Positions 1 to 9,017 are shown, counted from the first letter of the stretch. The stretch is 64,000 nucleotides of DNA from an uncultured Collinsella sp. (GCA_900546825.1 UREE01000004.1:1-64000), one strand, 5' to 3'. A program made the numbers and translations. The notes: generated from the sequence alone by a model not told the origin.

Positions 1-2
1 CG

Positions 3-1220
3 TTCCCGGTGAAAGTCGGGCTGCTCTCCCGCTTCCGCACCGCCAAGCAGCAGAAGGAGACGTTGCGCGGCTTACAGGCCGGCAGCGTGGATATCGTGGT
101 GGGCACCCACCGGCTGCTGTCCAAAGATGTGAAGTTCCACGACCTCGGCCTTGTCATCATTGATGAGGAGCAGGAGCGCACCTGGATTTTGTGGCCGCAT
201 CGTTCGGATGTGTGGCGCTGCGGTGCCAAGCCGGCGCAAAAGGTCTTTACCGAGATTATTAAGACCGTTGCACGCTTCCAACCCATCACCGTTGGTGTCA
301 ATGCCGAGGATTTCCCTGCGGTGTGCGAGATTTTCGATGGCGTTGAGAACGTGCGCGTGATTCATATGGAGTACAACGACTCCTGGATCCGCGACCCCGG
401 CCCGGCGTTTCTTGTCAACGACAAGGGCGACGTGGCACTCTCGCACTTCCACTTTAATGCTTACGGCGGTTTCATTGACGGCCTGTATTTCCCGTGGGAC
501 AAGGACGCTTCCATTGGCCTGCAGGTGGCACAGCTCGAGCAGGTTAACCGCTATCGTCCCGAGGATTATATCCTCGAGGGTGGCTCGTTTAACTGCGACG
601 GCCAGGGCACCGTGGTGACCACCGAGATGTGCCTGCTCAATGAGGACCGCAACCCCCAGTACACCAAGGGGCAGATCGAGGAGAAGCTTGCCGAGTACCT
701 GGGCATCGAGAAGGTCATTTGGATCAAGGATGGCATCGACCCGTTTGAGACCAACGGGCACGTGGATGACGTCGCATGCTTTAGTGCGCCCGGAGAGGTC
801 TGCTGCATGTGGACCGATGATCCCAACCATAAGTTCTACAAGGAGTGCCAAGAGGCGTATAAGACGCTTTCCGAGACGACGGATGCCCGTGGCCGCAAGC
901 TCAAGATCCACAAGGTGATTATGCCTGCGACCTCGGTATATATGACCGAGGAGGAGGCATCGACCATCGATCCGGTCGAGGGTGTGCTGCCGCGTACCCC
1001 CGAGGATGCTTTCGAGCCGAGCTACCTCAACTTCCTGCCCATCAACGGGGCGGTGCTGGTGCCACAGTTTGGCGACCCCAACGATGCCCAGGCACTCAAG
1101 GATATCCAAGCCGCCTATCCGGATCGCGAGGTCATCGGCATCATGACGCGCGAGGTCATCTATGGTGGCGGCAACATCCACTGCATCACCCAGCAGCAGC
1201 CCAAGGCGCGCTGTAAATAG
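3..1220 (+). CDS. Chimeric ORF: Mfd helicase fragment fused in frame to agmatine deiminase
   Basis: The frame is open from the window edge, so the true start lies outside. The first ~55 residues match the transcription-repair coupling factor Mfd around helicase motifs Ib-II ([17 protein letters not shown], then the DEEQ box). Immediately after DEEQ (codons 162-173) the protein becomes an agmatine deiminase from its ERTWILWP motif to the end: GHVDD, EGGSF, and the catalytic Cys in GGGNIHC (codon 1182-1184). Agmatine deiminase hydrolyses agmatine to N-carbamoylputrescine. About 20 N-terminal AguA residues are missing, and so is all of Mfd after motif II. The join sits on a GAG/CAG-rich stretch (165-179) that both parents could share. 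It is either a microhomology deletion or an assembly misjoin. The AguA catalytic residues are intact, but function as a fusion is unproven. Confidence 0.8.
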   Translation, partial: FPVKVGLLSRFRTAKQQKETLRGLQAGSVDIVVGTHRLLSKDVKFHDLGLVIIDEEQERTWILWPHRSDVWRCGAKPAQKVFTEIIKTVARFQPITVGVNAEDFPAVCEIFDGVENVRVIHMEYNDSWIRDPGPAFLVNDKGDVALSHFHFNAYGGFIDGLYFPWDKDASIGLQVAQLEQVNRYRPEDYILEGGSFNCDGQGTVVTTEMCLLNEDRNPQYTKGQIEEKLAEYLGIEKVIWIKDGIDPFETNGHVDDVACFSAPGEVCCMWTDDPNHKFYKECQEAYKTLSETTDARGRKLKIHKVIMPATSVYMTEEEASTIDPVEGVLPRTPEDAFEPSYLNFLPINGAVLVPQFGDPNDAQALKDIQAAYPDREVIGIMTREVIYGGGNIHCITQQQPKARCK

Positions 1221-1258
1221 CAGTTCCATGGTGAACAGTGCTTGATTGTCCGCACGCG

Positions 1259-1294
1259 AAAGTTCGCCGACTTCAATGGTCGGCGGACTTTTTG
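1259..1294 (+). terminator. Intrinsic terminator after the aguA part
   Basis: Arms AAGTTCGCCGAC (1260-1271) and GTCGGCGGACTT (1279-1290) pair with one G-U and a 7-nt loop. A run of five T follows. It lies 40 nt after the agmatine deiminase stop. Confidence 0.8.
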
Positions 1295-1416
1295 TGTGGT
1301 GGTTTCAGCTGAACGGCGGGCCGTGCGGCTTGGGTGTGCGGGCACACAATCTGGGGAAACCAAACAGATTGGGGGCTTGTATAATCGATTCGAAGGGAAA
1401 CGTGCGACCCGAGGGC

Positions 1417-1551
1417 ATGTTTAACAGGGCGTACCTGGCCCCCGAAGCCCAGCGCGCATGCGATACGCTGCTCGAGTGCGTGCTCAACGGGCAGAAGGGT
1501 TGCGAGGCTTCGGCGCATGCGGGCATGGATACCATCAAGGCGCTCGTATAG
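1417..1551 (+). CDS. Small ORF of unknown function (doubtful)
   Basis: A 44-residue frame begins at ATG 1417 (MFNRAYLAPEAQRACD...). It has no ribosome-binding site and no family I recognise. A TATAAT hexamer lies at 1380-1385 without a clear -35. It overlaps the start of the kinase remnant in another frame and may be debris from the same decayed locus rather than a gene. Confidence 0.2.
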   Translation: MFNRAYLAPEAQRACDTLLECVLNGQKGCEASAHAGMDTIKALV

Positions 1552-2122
1552 CTTTACGCTTTCGGATGTGACACATAGGACTGCGTGCGCCGCTCCCGGC
1601 TATATTGCCCCCGAGGTGCTTCAACTCATGGAGATAGCCGGCATCAGCGATTTCGAGAGCTTGGCAGCGTCCACGAATGCCCCCGTGTTTACGCCACAGA
1701 CGGATGACTTTGGACTCGCGGTCCATATCTTTAAGATGCTTAACCGCGGAATACACCCATACGCTTCTGGTGAGCTGGACTTGGACATATTTGACCTGGA
1801 CGACGATGACATTCCGCCTGCACCATTGATAAACAGCTGCGTGTGTAATGGGCACAGCCCGTTTGTGGGGACGTTGGTCGGATACGTTGTCCCAAAGTAC
1901 GCTCTTGAGCTCGATGATTTTAGCGGCATTATGGGCGAGGCACTCCGTCGATCGCTGTATGGCAGGGCGGAGGAGCGTCTTGACGCACGCACATGGGCGC
2001 GCCTGCTCGACCGCTATCTATCCGAGACAGTTGTGTGCAAACGTGGCCATCTCCACCACTCGTTACAGCACGAATGCCCTTGCTGCCGAGGAGAGCGCGC
2101 CTTGTTGACTCGTCTTGGTTGA
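1517..2122 (+). pseudogene. Protein-kinase C-lobe remnant with C-terminal zinc ribbon
   Basis: The recognisable protein starts near 1545 and reads like the second half of a Ser/Thr-kinase-like protein. It has an SFTLSD segment near the DFG position, GYIAPEVLQ (the APE motif), and TDDFGLAVHIFKMLNRGIHPY, the usual helix-F region. The C terminus carries CKRGH...CPCC, a probable zinc ribbon. The glycine-rich loop, the VAIK lysine and the HRD catalytic loop are all missing. No in-frame N-lobe is found upstream, where a terminator and unrelated sequence sit instead. This is best read as a 5'-truncated, non-catalytic remnant. A translated C-lobe-only protein is the alternative. Confidence 0.6.
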
Positions 2123-2166
2123 TGGTTTGGGCCGTCTTGTAGAAAGCCCGTGAGGCGACATGCAAG

Positions 2167-2817
2167 TTAATCCTGCGTGTCGCCTCCGTACATATAGACG
2201 ATAAATCCGTCGCCGGTGTCCTGGCTGTGATCCTCCAAGATGCGCTTCATGTTGAGGTGCTCGTAGAACTGCCAGTCGGAGTTGCAGTCGCTCATCAGGA
2301 AGAATTTGGTGCACCCGGCTTTGGCGAGTTCGGCGCGCGCAAGGTCGATGAGCGCACGGCCGAGCCCCTTGCCCTGCCATTCGGGCACGATGATGATCAG
2401 GTTGAGCTGGCCCTGGGCATATTCGTTGCCCGTGGCGGCAAAGCGGTCGGCTGTTGCCTTCTCGCGGCTATCGCCAAAGAGCGAGCCTTCGAGCTTGGCA
2501 TCGGCGGTCTTTGCCATCTCGGTTGCCTGGACGAACATTTCGTTGTAGCAGGGCTCCCACGTGGGATTGGTGCGTGGTTTGCCGTCTTCGAAGATACCGA
2601 TGCAGCAAGCGGCGATGATGCGGCCTTCAGCTTCGGCAACGAGCGCGATGGGGGAGCGCTGCAGCTGCATGGCGATGTTAAAGCGCGCACAGAAATCGGC
2701 GGCTTCGACGTCGCCTCGGTTGCGCAGCGTGTTGCACCACAGCTGGTTGTAGATGGCGGCGATGCCGGCCAGGTCATCGAGCGTGGCGGCACGCAGAGTT
2801 ACGTTGTCAAGGCTCAT
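2167..2817 (-). CDS. GNAT-family N-acetyltransferase
   Basis: This 216-residue protein is a GNAT acetyltransferase that would transfer an acetyl group from acetyl-CoA to an unknown amine. The N-terminal half (LRAATLDDLAGIAAIYNQ) is typical of the fold. The acetyl-CoA loop is visible as IVPEWQGKGLGRALID (Q/RxxGxG/A-like), followed by KFFLMSDCNSDWQFYEHLNMKR, the usual C-terminal strand-helix. I start at ATG 2817 because AAGGAG lies 6-7 nt upstream; a TTG further upstream would place that ribosome-binding site inside the gene. It is monocistronic, and the substrate cannot be inferred from context. Confidence 0.85.
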   Translation of the reverse strand: MSLDNVTLRAATLDDLAGIAAIYNQLWCNTLRNRGDVEAADFCARFNIAMQLQRSPIALVAEAEGRIIAACCIGIFEDGKPRTNPTWEPCYNEMFVQATEMAKTADAKLEGSLFGDSREKATADRFAATGNEYAQGQLNLIIIVPEWQGKGLGRALIDLARAELAKAGCTKFFLMSDCNSDWQFYEHLNMKRILEDHSQDTGDGFIVYMYGGDTQD

Positions 2818-2965
2818 GGGGGCTCCTTCCAAGTTGGGTCAGGCCACCCCTGAGTGTGACATGGACGCAGGACGGCCGCATCGACCATTCGGCAGGCGAG
2901 CCTCGAATCCTCGGGGACGGAGGGTCCTAAGAAGGAATGAGGGCGGATTTTCGGACACTTGCTCG

Positions 2966-3033
2966 ATGAGAGTGGATAATCTCCCACTTTTAGCGCTGGT
3001 ATAGGCCAAAAACGGGAGATTATCCACTCTCAT
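2966..3033. repeat. Inverted repeat, family A copy 1
   Basis: Perfect 20-bp arms ATGAGAGTGGATAATCTCCC (2966-2985) and its complement (3014-3033) flank a 28-nt loop. Similarity to the copy at 47616-47704 continues outside the arm (GTGTCCGAAAATCC on the opposite strand, 2940-2960). Apart from this and the next repeats, nothing is seen in the 375-bp gap 2818-3192. Confidence 0.85.
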
Positions 3034-3036
3034 TCT

Positions 3037-3098
3037 GGGTAGTCGTTGGGGACGTTCTTAAACGACCAGTCATTAAAGAACGTCCCCAATGACTACCC
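3037..3098. repeat. Inverted repeat with GGGGACGTTCTT arms
   Basis: Arms 3037-3059 and 3076-3098 (23 bp, one mismatch) carry GGGTAGTC-TTGGGGACGTTCTT. Right after them are two direct repeats, GGAACATCCCAGACTGCCG (3102-3120) and GGAACGTCCCTAACTGCCG (3129-3147). A related GGAACATCCC string recurs inside the repeat at 18530-18608. Confidence 0.75.
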
Positions 3099-3192
3099 CA
3101 AGGAACATCCCAGACTGCCGGCAGAAAAGGAACGTCCCTAACTGCCGCATCCGGAGTAAGACAACGCCGCAGGTAGAGGACGGCCCGCGTAA

Positions 3193-4224
3193 CTAAACCC
3201 GCTCCGCGATCTCGTGGATGAGGTAGTCGGTCTTTTCCCAGCCCAGGCACGGGTCGGTGATCGACTTACCAAAGACACCGCCATCGACCGGCTGGTTGCC
3301 GTCCTCAAGGTAAGACTCGATCATAAAGCCCTTGACCAGCTTGGAGATGGACTCGTTGCGGCGGCAGCTGTCGAGCACCTCCTTGCAGATGCGGTACTGC
3401 TCCAGCGGGCGCTTGCCCGAGTTGTCGTGGTTGCAGTCGATGACCGCCGCCGGGTTGGCGTAGCCGGCATGCTCGGTATAGCGCTCGGCCAGGCGCTCCA
3501 GGTGCTCGTAGTGGTAGTTGGGGTAGGTGCGACCGTCGAGACCGATGTAGCCACGCATGACGGCGTGTGCGAGCGGGTTGCCGTCGCACTCAACCTCCCA
3601 GTTGCGGAAGATGAAGCTTTGATGTGCCTGGGCGGCGTAGATGGAGTTAAGCATGACGGTGGTGGAACCGGCGGTGGGGTTTTTCATGCCGACGGGCACC
3701 GAAATGCCGCTCGACACCAGGCGATGCTCCTGGTTTTCGACCGAGCGCGCGCCCACGGCAACGTAGCTCAGCAGGTCGACGAGGTACTGGTAGTTGGACG
3801 GGTAGAGCATCTCGTCGGCGGTAAAGAAACTGGTCTCCTCGATGACGCGCAGGTGCATGTGGCGAATGGCTTTAACGCCTTCGAGCAGGTCATCGGGCGC
3901 CTCGGGGTCGGGGTTGTGCAGCAGACCCTTGTAGCCGGTGCCCTTGGTGCGCGGCTTGTTGGTGTAGACACGCGGAATGATGATGAGCTTGTCCTTGACC
4001 TCTTCGGCGACCTTGGCCAGTCGGTTCATGTATTCAAGCACCGAGTCCTCGCGGTCGGCAGAGCACGGGCCGATGATGAGCACTTTGCGTGCGTCCTCGC
4101 CGGTAAAGACCTTGGCGACCTCGGCGTCGAATGCCTGCTTTTTGGCGGTAAGCTCGGCGGAAAGCGGCATTTCCTCGCGGATCTCCATGGGGATCGGCAA
4201 CCTGCGCTTGAATTCCATGGCCAT
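3193..4224 (-). CDS. aroF: 3-deoxy-7-phosphoheptulonate (DAHP) synthase, class I
   Basis: This enzyme catalyses the first step of the shikimate pathway, condensing phosphoenolpyruvate and erythrose 4-phosphate. At 343 residues it matches the AroF/G/H length. Diagnostic stretches are LIIGPCSAD, PRVYTNKPRTKGTGYKG (PEP-binding lysine and arginine region), GARSVENQEHRLVSSG, VGMKNPT, and the metal-ligand region AVIDCNHDNSGK. ATG 4224 has AAGGAGG 6-7 nt upstream; a second ATG two codons in is less likely. The gene stands alone. A family B repeat and a 31-bp inverted repeat lie upstream. I see no T-box or leader peptide. The paralogue type (F, G or H) cannot be decided. Confidence 0.93.
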   Translation of the reverse strand: MAMEFKRRLPIPMEIREEMPLSAELTAKKQAFDAEVAKVFTGEDARKVLIIGPCSADREDSVLEYMNRLAKVAEEVKDKLIIIPRVYTNKPRTKGTGYKGLLHNPDPEAPDDLLEGVKAIRHMHLRVIEETSFFTADEMLYPSNYQYLVDLLSYVAVGARSVENQEHRLVSSGISVPVGMKNPTAGSTTVMLNSIYAAQAHQSFIFRNWEVECDGNPLAHAVMRGYIGLDGRTYPNYHYEHLERLAERYTEHAGYANPAAVIDCNHDNSGKRPLEQYRICKEVLDSCRRNESISKLVKGFMIESYLEDGNQPVDGGVFGKSITDPCLGWEKTDYLIHEIAERV

Positions 4225-4314
4225 ATGGGGCCTCCTTTATCAATTAACGGCAACAATTGGCGAATTCTCGAATGCTCGGCATTATCCGCTGTCGCACGCT
4301 AAAGTGCAAGTGAA

Positions 4315-4357
4315 ACCTGCCGAAAAGGGACAGGTTTATTTTGGTCGGTTTTATCTG
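4315..4357 (+). repeat. Dispersed 43-bp repeat, family B copy 1
   Basis: This is a diverged copy of the ACCTGCC..AAAAGGGACAGGTTTATTTT..GGTTTTATCTG repeat, with GTCGG replacing GCAGG in the right arm. It lies in the aroF upstream region and reads away from aroF. Other copies: 27103, 30262, 33824, 39892 and 42159. Confidence 0.8.
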
Positions 4358-4437
4358 GGGAAATGTCGGCGCTCGCCGGAAGGGGAGGGCCAACGTACGG
4401 CACGCTGGAGCAAGTTGGATCTTCTGCGGCATACCCT

Positions 4438-4667
4438 GTGGACAAAAAATGGCAAATATGAGTACTGTTGCTAGCGTAGTATCATATCGATCTTACAAGA
4501 TAATAGACACAACAGTAAATATGTTCATTAACGTTGGCACACAGAAGCATGCTACCGGGCATTTTGATCAATTTGAAGGCATGTCTAGGCCGCAATGAGG
4601 TCGTTTGGGGCAGTTTTGGCTGTTACTAAAAAGGTGACAGTACTCATATTTGCCATTTTTTGTCCAC
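4438..4667. repeat. 31-bp perfect inverted repeat enclosing 168 bp
   Basis: The arms at 4438-4468 and 4637-4667 are perfect inverse complements over 31 bp and begin GTGGACAAAAAATGGCAAAT. The 168-bp interior is AT-richer than its neighbours, with no convincing ORF or ribosome-binding site. Right-angle ends of a lost small mobile element or a large cruciform are possible. Together with the family B copy and the terminator at 4730, it accounts for most of the 570-bp gap 4225-4794. Confidence 0.85.
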
Positions 4668-4726
4668 GGGGTCTTGAGGGAGGGCGTCAATCAGGTCCCA
4701 GGGGAGGCGGTTCGAGGGCCGCAGAA

Positions 4727-4763
4727 CAAAAAACGGGGGCGCAGGCTGTCCTGCGCCCCCGTT
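4727..4763 (-). terminator. Intrinsic terminator of the ABC exporter operon
   Basis: The 14-bp stem AACGGGGGCGCAGG (4732-4745) with CCTGCGCCCCCGTT (4750-4763) is followed on the minus strand by TTTTTTG. It ends transcription coming from the exporter genes, 32 nt past the stop. Confidence 0.9.
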
Positions 4764-4794
4764 CTCGGGCGTTATTCGTTCCCTGCGGCAGAAT

Positions 4795-6651
4795 TTACGC
4801 CGCTTCGTCGAACTGCGAATTGTACAGGTCGGCGTAGAAGCCGCCTTGGGCGAGCAACTCGTCGTGCGTGCCCTTCTCGACGATGTCGCCGTCGCGAATC
4901 ACCAAGATCACGTCGGCGTTGCGGATCGTGGACAGGCGGTGCGCGATGACAAAGCTGGTGCGGCCCTGCATCAGCGCATCCATGGCGCGCTGAATGAGCT
5001 CCTCGGTACGGGTATCGACGTTGGAAGTCGCCTCGTCCAGAATCAGTGCCGGGCGGTCGGCCAAAATGGCACGGGCGATGGTCACGAGCTGGCGCTGACC
5101 CTGCGACAGGTTGGTGCCCTCCTCGTTGATCATAAAGTCGTAGCCACCGGCGAGCGTATGAATAAAGTGGTCGCAGCGTGCGGCGCGCGCAGCGGCCTCG
5201 ACCTCGGCATCGCTCGCGTCGGGGCGTCCGTAGCGGATGTTCTCGCGGATGGTGCCGTTAAACAGCCAGGTGTCCTGCAGCACCATGGCAAACTCGCCGC
5301 GCAGTGCCGCGCGGTCCCAGTCGCGCACGTCGACGCCCTCGACACGCAGCGAGCCGCCGTCCACGTCGTAGAAGCGCTGCAGCAGCTTAATGAGCGTGGT
5401 CTTGCCGGCGCCGGTGGGGCCGACGATGGCGATGGTCTGGCCGGGCTGCGCCTCGCAGCTAAAGTCGTGGATGATGGTCTTGTCGGGCGTGTAGCCAAAC
5501 TTGACATGGTCGAACTCCACGTGGCCGGGGCGCTTCTCGGGAATCTGCGCGTCGGCCTTCTGCTCCTCCTCGGGCGCGGCCAGGAACTCAAACACACGCT
5601 CGGTGGCGGCGGCCATCGACTGCATCGTGTTGCTCACGTTGCCCAGCTGCTGCACCGGCTGCGTAAAGTTGCGCACGTACTGGATAAAGCTCTGGATGTC
5701 GCCGGGCGTGGCATTGCCGGTCAGCGCGAGCTGTGCGCCCACCACGACAACGCCCACGTAGCCCATGTTGCCCACCAAGCTCATAAGCGGCATCATCAGG
5801 CCCGACAGGAACTGCGAGCGCCAACCGCTCACAAACAGTCGGTCGTTTTGACGGTCGAACTCCTCGATCGAGGCCTCGGCGCGGTCGAACACCTGAATGA
5901 CGTTCTGGCCGGCAAAGTCCTCCTCGATAATGCCGTTGACGGCGCCCAGAACCTGCTGTTGCTCGCGGAAGTACGGCTGCGAGAAGTGAATCATTACGGT
6001 CAAGATAATCGCGGCGGCCGGCAGCGTGAGCACGGTGACGCCGGTAAGCGGCAGGCTGATCGAAAGCATCATGACGAGCACGCCGATAATCTGCGTCACC
6101 GACGTGATGAGCTGCGTCACGCTCTGGTTGAGCGACTGACCCAGCGTATCGACGTCGTTGGTGATGCGGCTGAGTACGTCTCCCTTGCTGTGGCCGTTGA
6201 AGTAACTCATCGGCACGACGGCAATCTTGGCGGCGATTTCCTTGCGCATGCGGTAGCAGATCTTTTGCGTGACGCCGGTCATGAGCCAGCCCTGGACCAG
6301 GCTGCAGACAGAGCTCGCCAGATACAGGCAGAGCAAAAAGCCGAGCGTCTTGGCGATCCAGTCAAAGTCAACGTCGCCGGTGCCGTTGACCTTGGCGACC
6401 AGGCCTTCGAACAGCTTGGTCGTAACCTGGCCGAGCACCTTGGGTCCCACAATGTTAAAGATGACCGAGCACACGGCAAAGGCGACGGCGGCAAACACGG
6501 CAATCTTGTGTTGGCCGATATAGCCGAGCAGCTGCCTCATGGTGCCCTTAAAGTCCTTGGCCTTTTCGCCGCGACGCATGCCGCCCATGCGGCCCATGGG
6601 ACCACGCTGGCGGGTGGGCTTGGGAATCTGAGTCTTGGTCTCGTCTGCCAT
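4795..6651 (-). CDS. ABC exporter half-transporter, consensus ATPase site subunit
   Basis: This 618-residue type IV (exporter-fold) ABC protein probably forms the heterodimer partner of the adjacent 788-residue subunit. A basic, Gly/Met-rich N-terminal tail (~35 residues) precedes a six-helix membrane domain (~45-330). The nucleotide-binding domain (~365-600) has Walker A GPTGAGKTT, Q-loop LQDTWLF, signature LSQGQRQL, a complete Walker B with catalytic glutamate (ALILDEATSNVD) and H-loop AHRLST. Its start overlaps the upstream gene's stop (ATGA type), so the two are translationally coupled. The likely role is MarR-controlled export of a drug, peptide or lipid. The substrate is unknown. Confidence 0.9.
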   Translation of the reverse strand: MADETKTQIPKPTRQRGPMGRMGGMRRGEKAKDFKGTMRQLLGYIGQHKIAVFAAVAFAVCSVIFNIVGPKVLGQVTTKLFEGLVAKVNGTGDVDFDWIAKTLGFLLCLYLASSVCSLVQGWLMTGVTQKICYRMRKEIAAKIAVVPMSYFNGHSKGDVLSRITNDVDTLGQSLNQSVTQLITSVTQIIGVLVMMLSISLPLTGVTVLTLPAAAIILTVMIHFSQPYFREQQQVLGAVNGIIEEDFAGQNVIQVFDRAEASIEEFDRQNDRLFVSGWRSQFLSGLMMPLMSLVGNMGYVGVVVVGAQLALTGNATPGDIQSFIQYVRNFTQPVQQLGNVSNTMQSMAAATERVFEFLAAPEEEQKADAQIPEKRPGHVEFDHVKFGYTPDKTIIHDFSCEAQPGQTIAIVGPTGAGKTTLIKLLQRFYDVDGGSLRVEGVDVRDWDRAALRGEFAMVLQDTWLFNGTIRENIRYGRPDASDAEVEAAARAARCDHFIHTLAGGYDFMINEEGTNLSQGQRQLVTIARAILADRPALILDEATSNVDTRTEELIQRAMDALMQGRTSFVIAHRLSTIRNADVILVIRDGDIVEKGTHDELLAQGGFYADLYNSQFDEAA

Positions 6652-9017
6652 TAGCGCTCGCCTCCTTCCATGACGGCTGCAATTTCTTCTTGGGTAAGCC
6701 CCAGCTCCTCGGCGGAAAGCTGCGACTGTGCGATCTCCAGATACGCCGGGCAGCTGCGCAGCAGCTCCTCGTGCGTGCCGGTGCCCACTACGTGGCCGTC
6801 GTCGAGCACGATGATCTGGTCGGCGTGCATGATGGTCGCGATGCGCTGGGCTACGACCACGAGCGCGGCGTCGGTAACGTTTTTGGCCAGCTCCTCGCGT
6901 AGGCGCGCGTCGGTCTTGTAGTCGAGGGCACTAAACGAGTCATCGAACACCACGACCTCGGGCTTTTTGGCCAACGCGCGGGCGATGGCCAGACGCTGGC
7001 GCTGACCACCCGAAACATTGGAGCCGCCCTGGCTTATAGGGGAGTCGTACCCGTCCTCGCGCTCGGCGATAAAGTCCTCCGCCTGGGCGACGCGTGCTGC
7101 CTGGCGCATATCCTCGTCACTCACCATGTCGCCGGCAAACTTGAGGTTGCTCTCGACGGTGCCCGAGAACAGGCGTCCCTGCTGCGGGATATAGCCAATG
7201 CGGCGGCGTAGCTCGGAAAGGGTCATATCGCGCACATCGATGCCGTCGAGCGAAATGCTGCCGCCCGTGACGTCGTACAGGCGCGGAATCAGCTGCACAA
7301 GTGTGGACTTGCCCGAGCCCGTGGAACCAATGATGCCGAGCATCTGACCGGCGTGCGTGGTGAAGTTTACGCCGCTGATGACGTCGGCGCGGGCATCGGG
7401 ATACTGGAAGCTCACGTCGCGGAAGGTGAGCTCACCGCGCGGCGCGCTGGCCGCGGGCAGTTTGGGCGAGACAGGGTCGTTGATGCTGGTGGGGCAAGTG
7501 ATGACCTCTTCCACGCGCTCGGCTGCGACCTCGGCGCGGGGCAGGATAACCGAAACCATGGTGAGGATCATAAACGCCATGACGATCTGCATGGTGTAGG
7601 AGATAAACGCCATCATGTTGCCGACCTGCATCACGCCGTCGGACACGCCCTGCGCGCCAAACCAGACGATAAGTACGGTGATGCAGTTCATGACGAGCAT
7701 CATGAGTGGCATCATAAAGCTCATGGCGCGGTTGGTGTAGAGCTGCGTGGTCATCAGGTCGAGCGAAGCCTTGTCAAAACGCTCGAGCTCATGCTCTTCG
7801 CGGTTGAACGAGCGGATGGGCATAAGACCGTCGAGCAGCTCGCGGGCGGTAAGGTTCACACGGTCCACAAAGCTCTGCATCTTTTTGAACTTGGGCATGG
7901 TGAGGCCCATGAGCACGCCGACGACGGCCGAAACCGCGATGATGGCCACAGCGATGGTCCACTCAAGGCCGGTGTGGTTGGCCAGGACGCGCATGACGGC
8001 GACGATGCCCATGACGGGGGCCATCAGGCACATGCGGATAAACAGAGTTGCGGCCATCTGAATCTGCTGAATGTCGTTGGTGCAGCGGGTAATGAGCGAG
8101 GCCTGGCTAAATTTGCCCACCTCGGCCGGCGAGAAGTGCATAACCTTGTTGAAGGTCTCGCGGCGCAGGTCGCGGGCGATGGAGCAGGCGGTGCGCGAAG
8201 CCACGGCACCGGTCAGGATGGTGGCGACCAGCGAGATTAGGCACAGACCAAACATCGTGGTCGCCATGCGGCCCAGGTAGGCGTTCTGCACGTCGGCGGG
8301 GTCGATGCCCTGCGCCTTGTACTCGTCTTGCACATAGCTCACGGCGCGTTGGGTCACGATGGAGCCCGACATGGAGCCCATTTTGTCCGCCATATCGTTG
8401 GCGCCCTCGACGAGCTTGCCCTGGTCGATTAGGCCGCCTTCAACGCCTAGACGCAGGCTCTTCATGGTGATCTTGCCACCGTCGGCATCAATCTGTTTTT
8501 GCATGTTCTGCGCCGCGGCGGCCTTCTGCTGCATCTCGGCGAGTTGCTCGGGCGTCATCGCCGCCATCTGCTCGGGCGTGGGCATGGCCTGGGCGCCGCT
8601 GTTGTCTTTCTCACCGGACGTGCCCATCATGTCACCCATGGAGTTGGCGTCAATACCCTGGTTGAACGAAAGGACGACAGTCTCGGGCAGGCTCATGATG
8701 TCGGCAATCTTGCCGCCGTCGGCACGCTCCTCCTCGGTGCCCTTGTACGTTCGAATGCCGTTATTGTCCGCCTTGCTAAACACGGCCTCCACAGCCTTGG
8801 CGTCCTTGGAGCTCATGAAGAGCTCGAGGTCGTCGAGCGATTCGGCGCGAATGGTGTCGGGCACGGGCGAGGCGATGCCGCCTTGCTGCACGCCCACGTC
8901 GACGATGTCGCTCATATAGGTAGGCAGCGCCAGATCGGCGTTGCAGCTGATTACGATAAGTACGATAGCTACGAACAGTGCCAGGACATGCTTTTTAAAG
9001 AGCTTGAGAATCCTCAC
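6651..9017 (-). CDS. ABC exporter half-transporter with long extracytoplasmic insert and degenerate ATPase site
   Basis: This 788-residue exporter subunit is ~200 residues longer than usual. The extra length lies between the first helix (~10-30) and the second (~255-275). It is hydrophilic, rich in Met/Gln/Ala (MPTPEQMAAMTPEQLAEMQQ), and probably extracytoplasmic. The nucleotide-binding domain has Walker A GSTGSGKST, signature VSGGQRQRL and Walker B VVVFDDSFSALD, in which aspartate replaces the catalytic glutamate. That is the hallmark of the degenerate site in heterodimeric exporters such as TM287/288. The GTG start at 9017 overlaps the marR stop (GTGA) and has AAAGGAG 10 nt upstream. It is the middle gene of marR-ABC-ABC. 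Confidence 0.9.
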   Translation of the reverse strand: MRILKLFKKHVLALFVAIVLIVISCNADLALPTYMSDIVDVGVQQGGIASPVPDTIRAESLDDLELFMSSKDAKAVEAVFSKADNNGIRTYKGTEEERADGGKIADIMSLPETVVLSFNQGIDANSMGDMMGTSGEKDNSGAQAMPTPEQMAAMTPEQLAEMQQKAAAAQNMQKQIDADGGKITMKSLRLGVEGGLIDQGKLVEGANDMADKMGSMSGSIVTQRAVSYVQDEYKAQGIDPADVQNAYLGRMATTMFGLCLISLVATILTGAVASRTACSIARDLRRETFNKVMHFSPAEVGKFSQASLITRCTNDIQQIQMAATLFIRMCLMAPVMGIVAVMRVLANHTGLEWTIAVAIIAVSAVVGVLMGLTMPKFKKMQSFVDRVNLTARELLDGLMPIRSFNREEHELERFDKASLDLMTTQLYTNRAMSFMMPLMMLVMNCITVLIVWFGAQGVSDGVMQVGNMMAFISYTMQIVMAFMILTMVSVILPRAEVAAERVEEVITCPTSINDPVSPKLPAASAPRGELTFRDVSFQYPDARADVISGVNFTTHAGQMLGIIGSTGSGKSTLVQLIPRLYDVTGGSISLDGIDVRDMTLSELRRRIGYIPQQGRLFSGTVESNLKFAGDMVSDEDMRQAARVAQAEDFIAEREDGYDSPISQGGSNVSGGQRQRLAIARALAKKPEVVVFDDSFSALDYKTDARLREELAKNVTDAALVVVAQRIATIMHADQIIVLDDGHVVGTGTHEELLRSCPAYLEIAQSQLSAEELGLTQEEIAAVMEGGER

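Noticed and set aside
2885..2920. tRNA-like T-loop string (CTCGAATCCTCGG)
   Set aside because: No acceptor stem, D-loop or anticodon arm can be folded around it.
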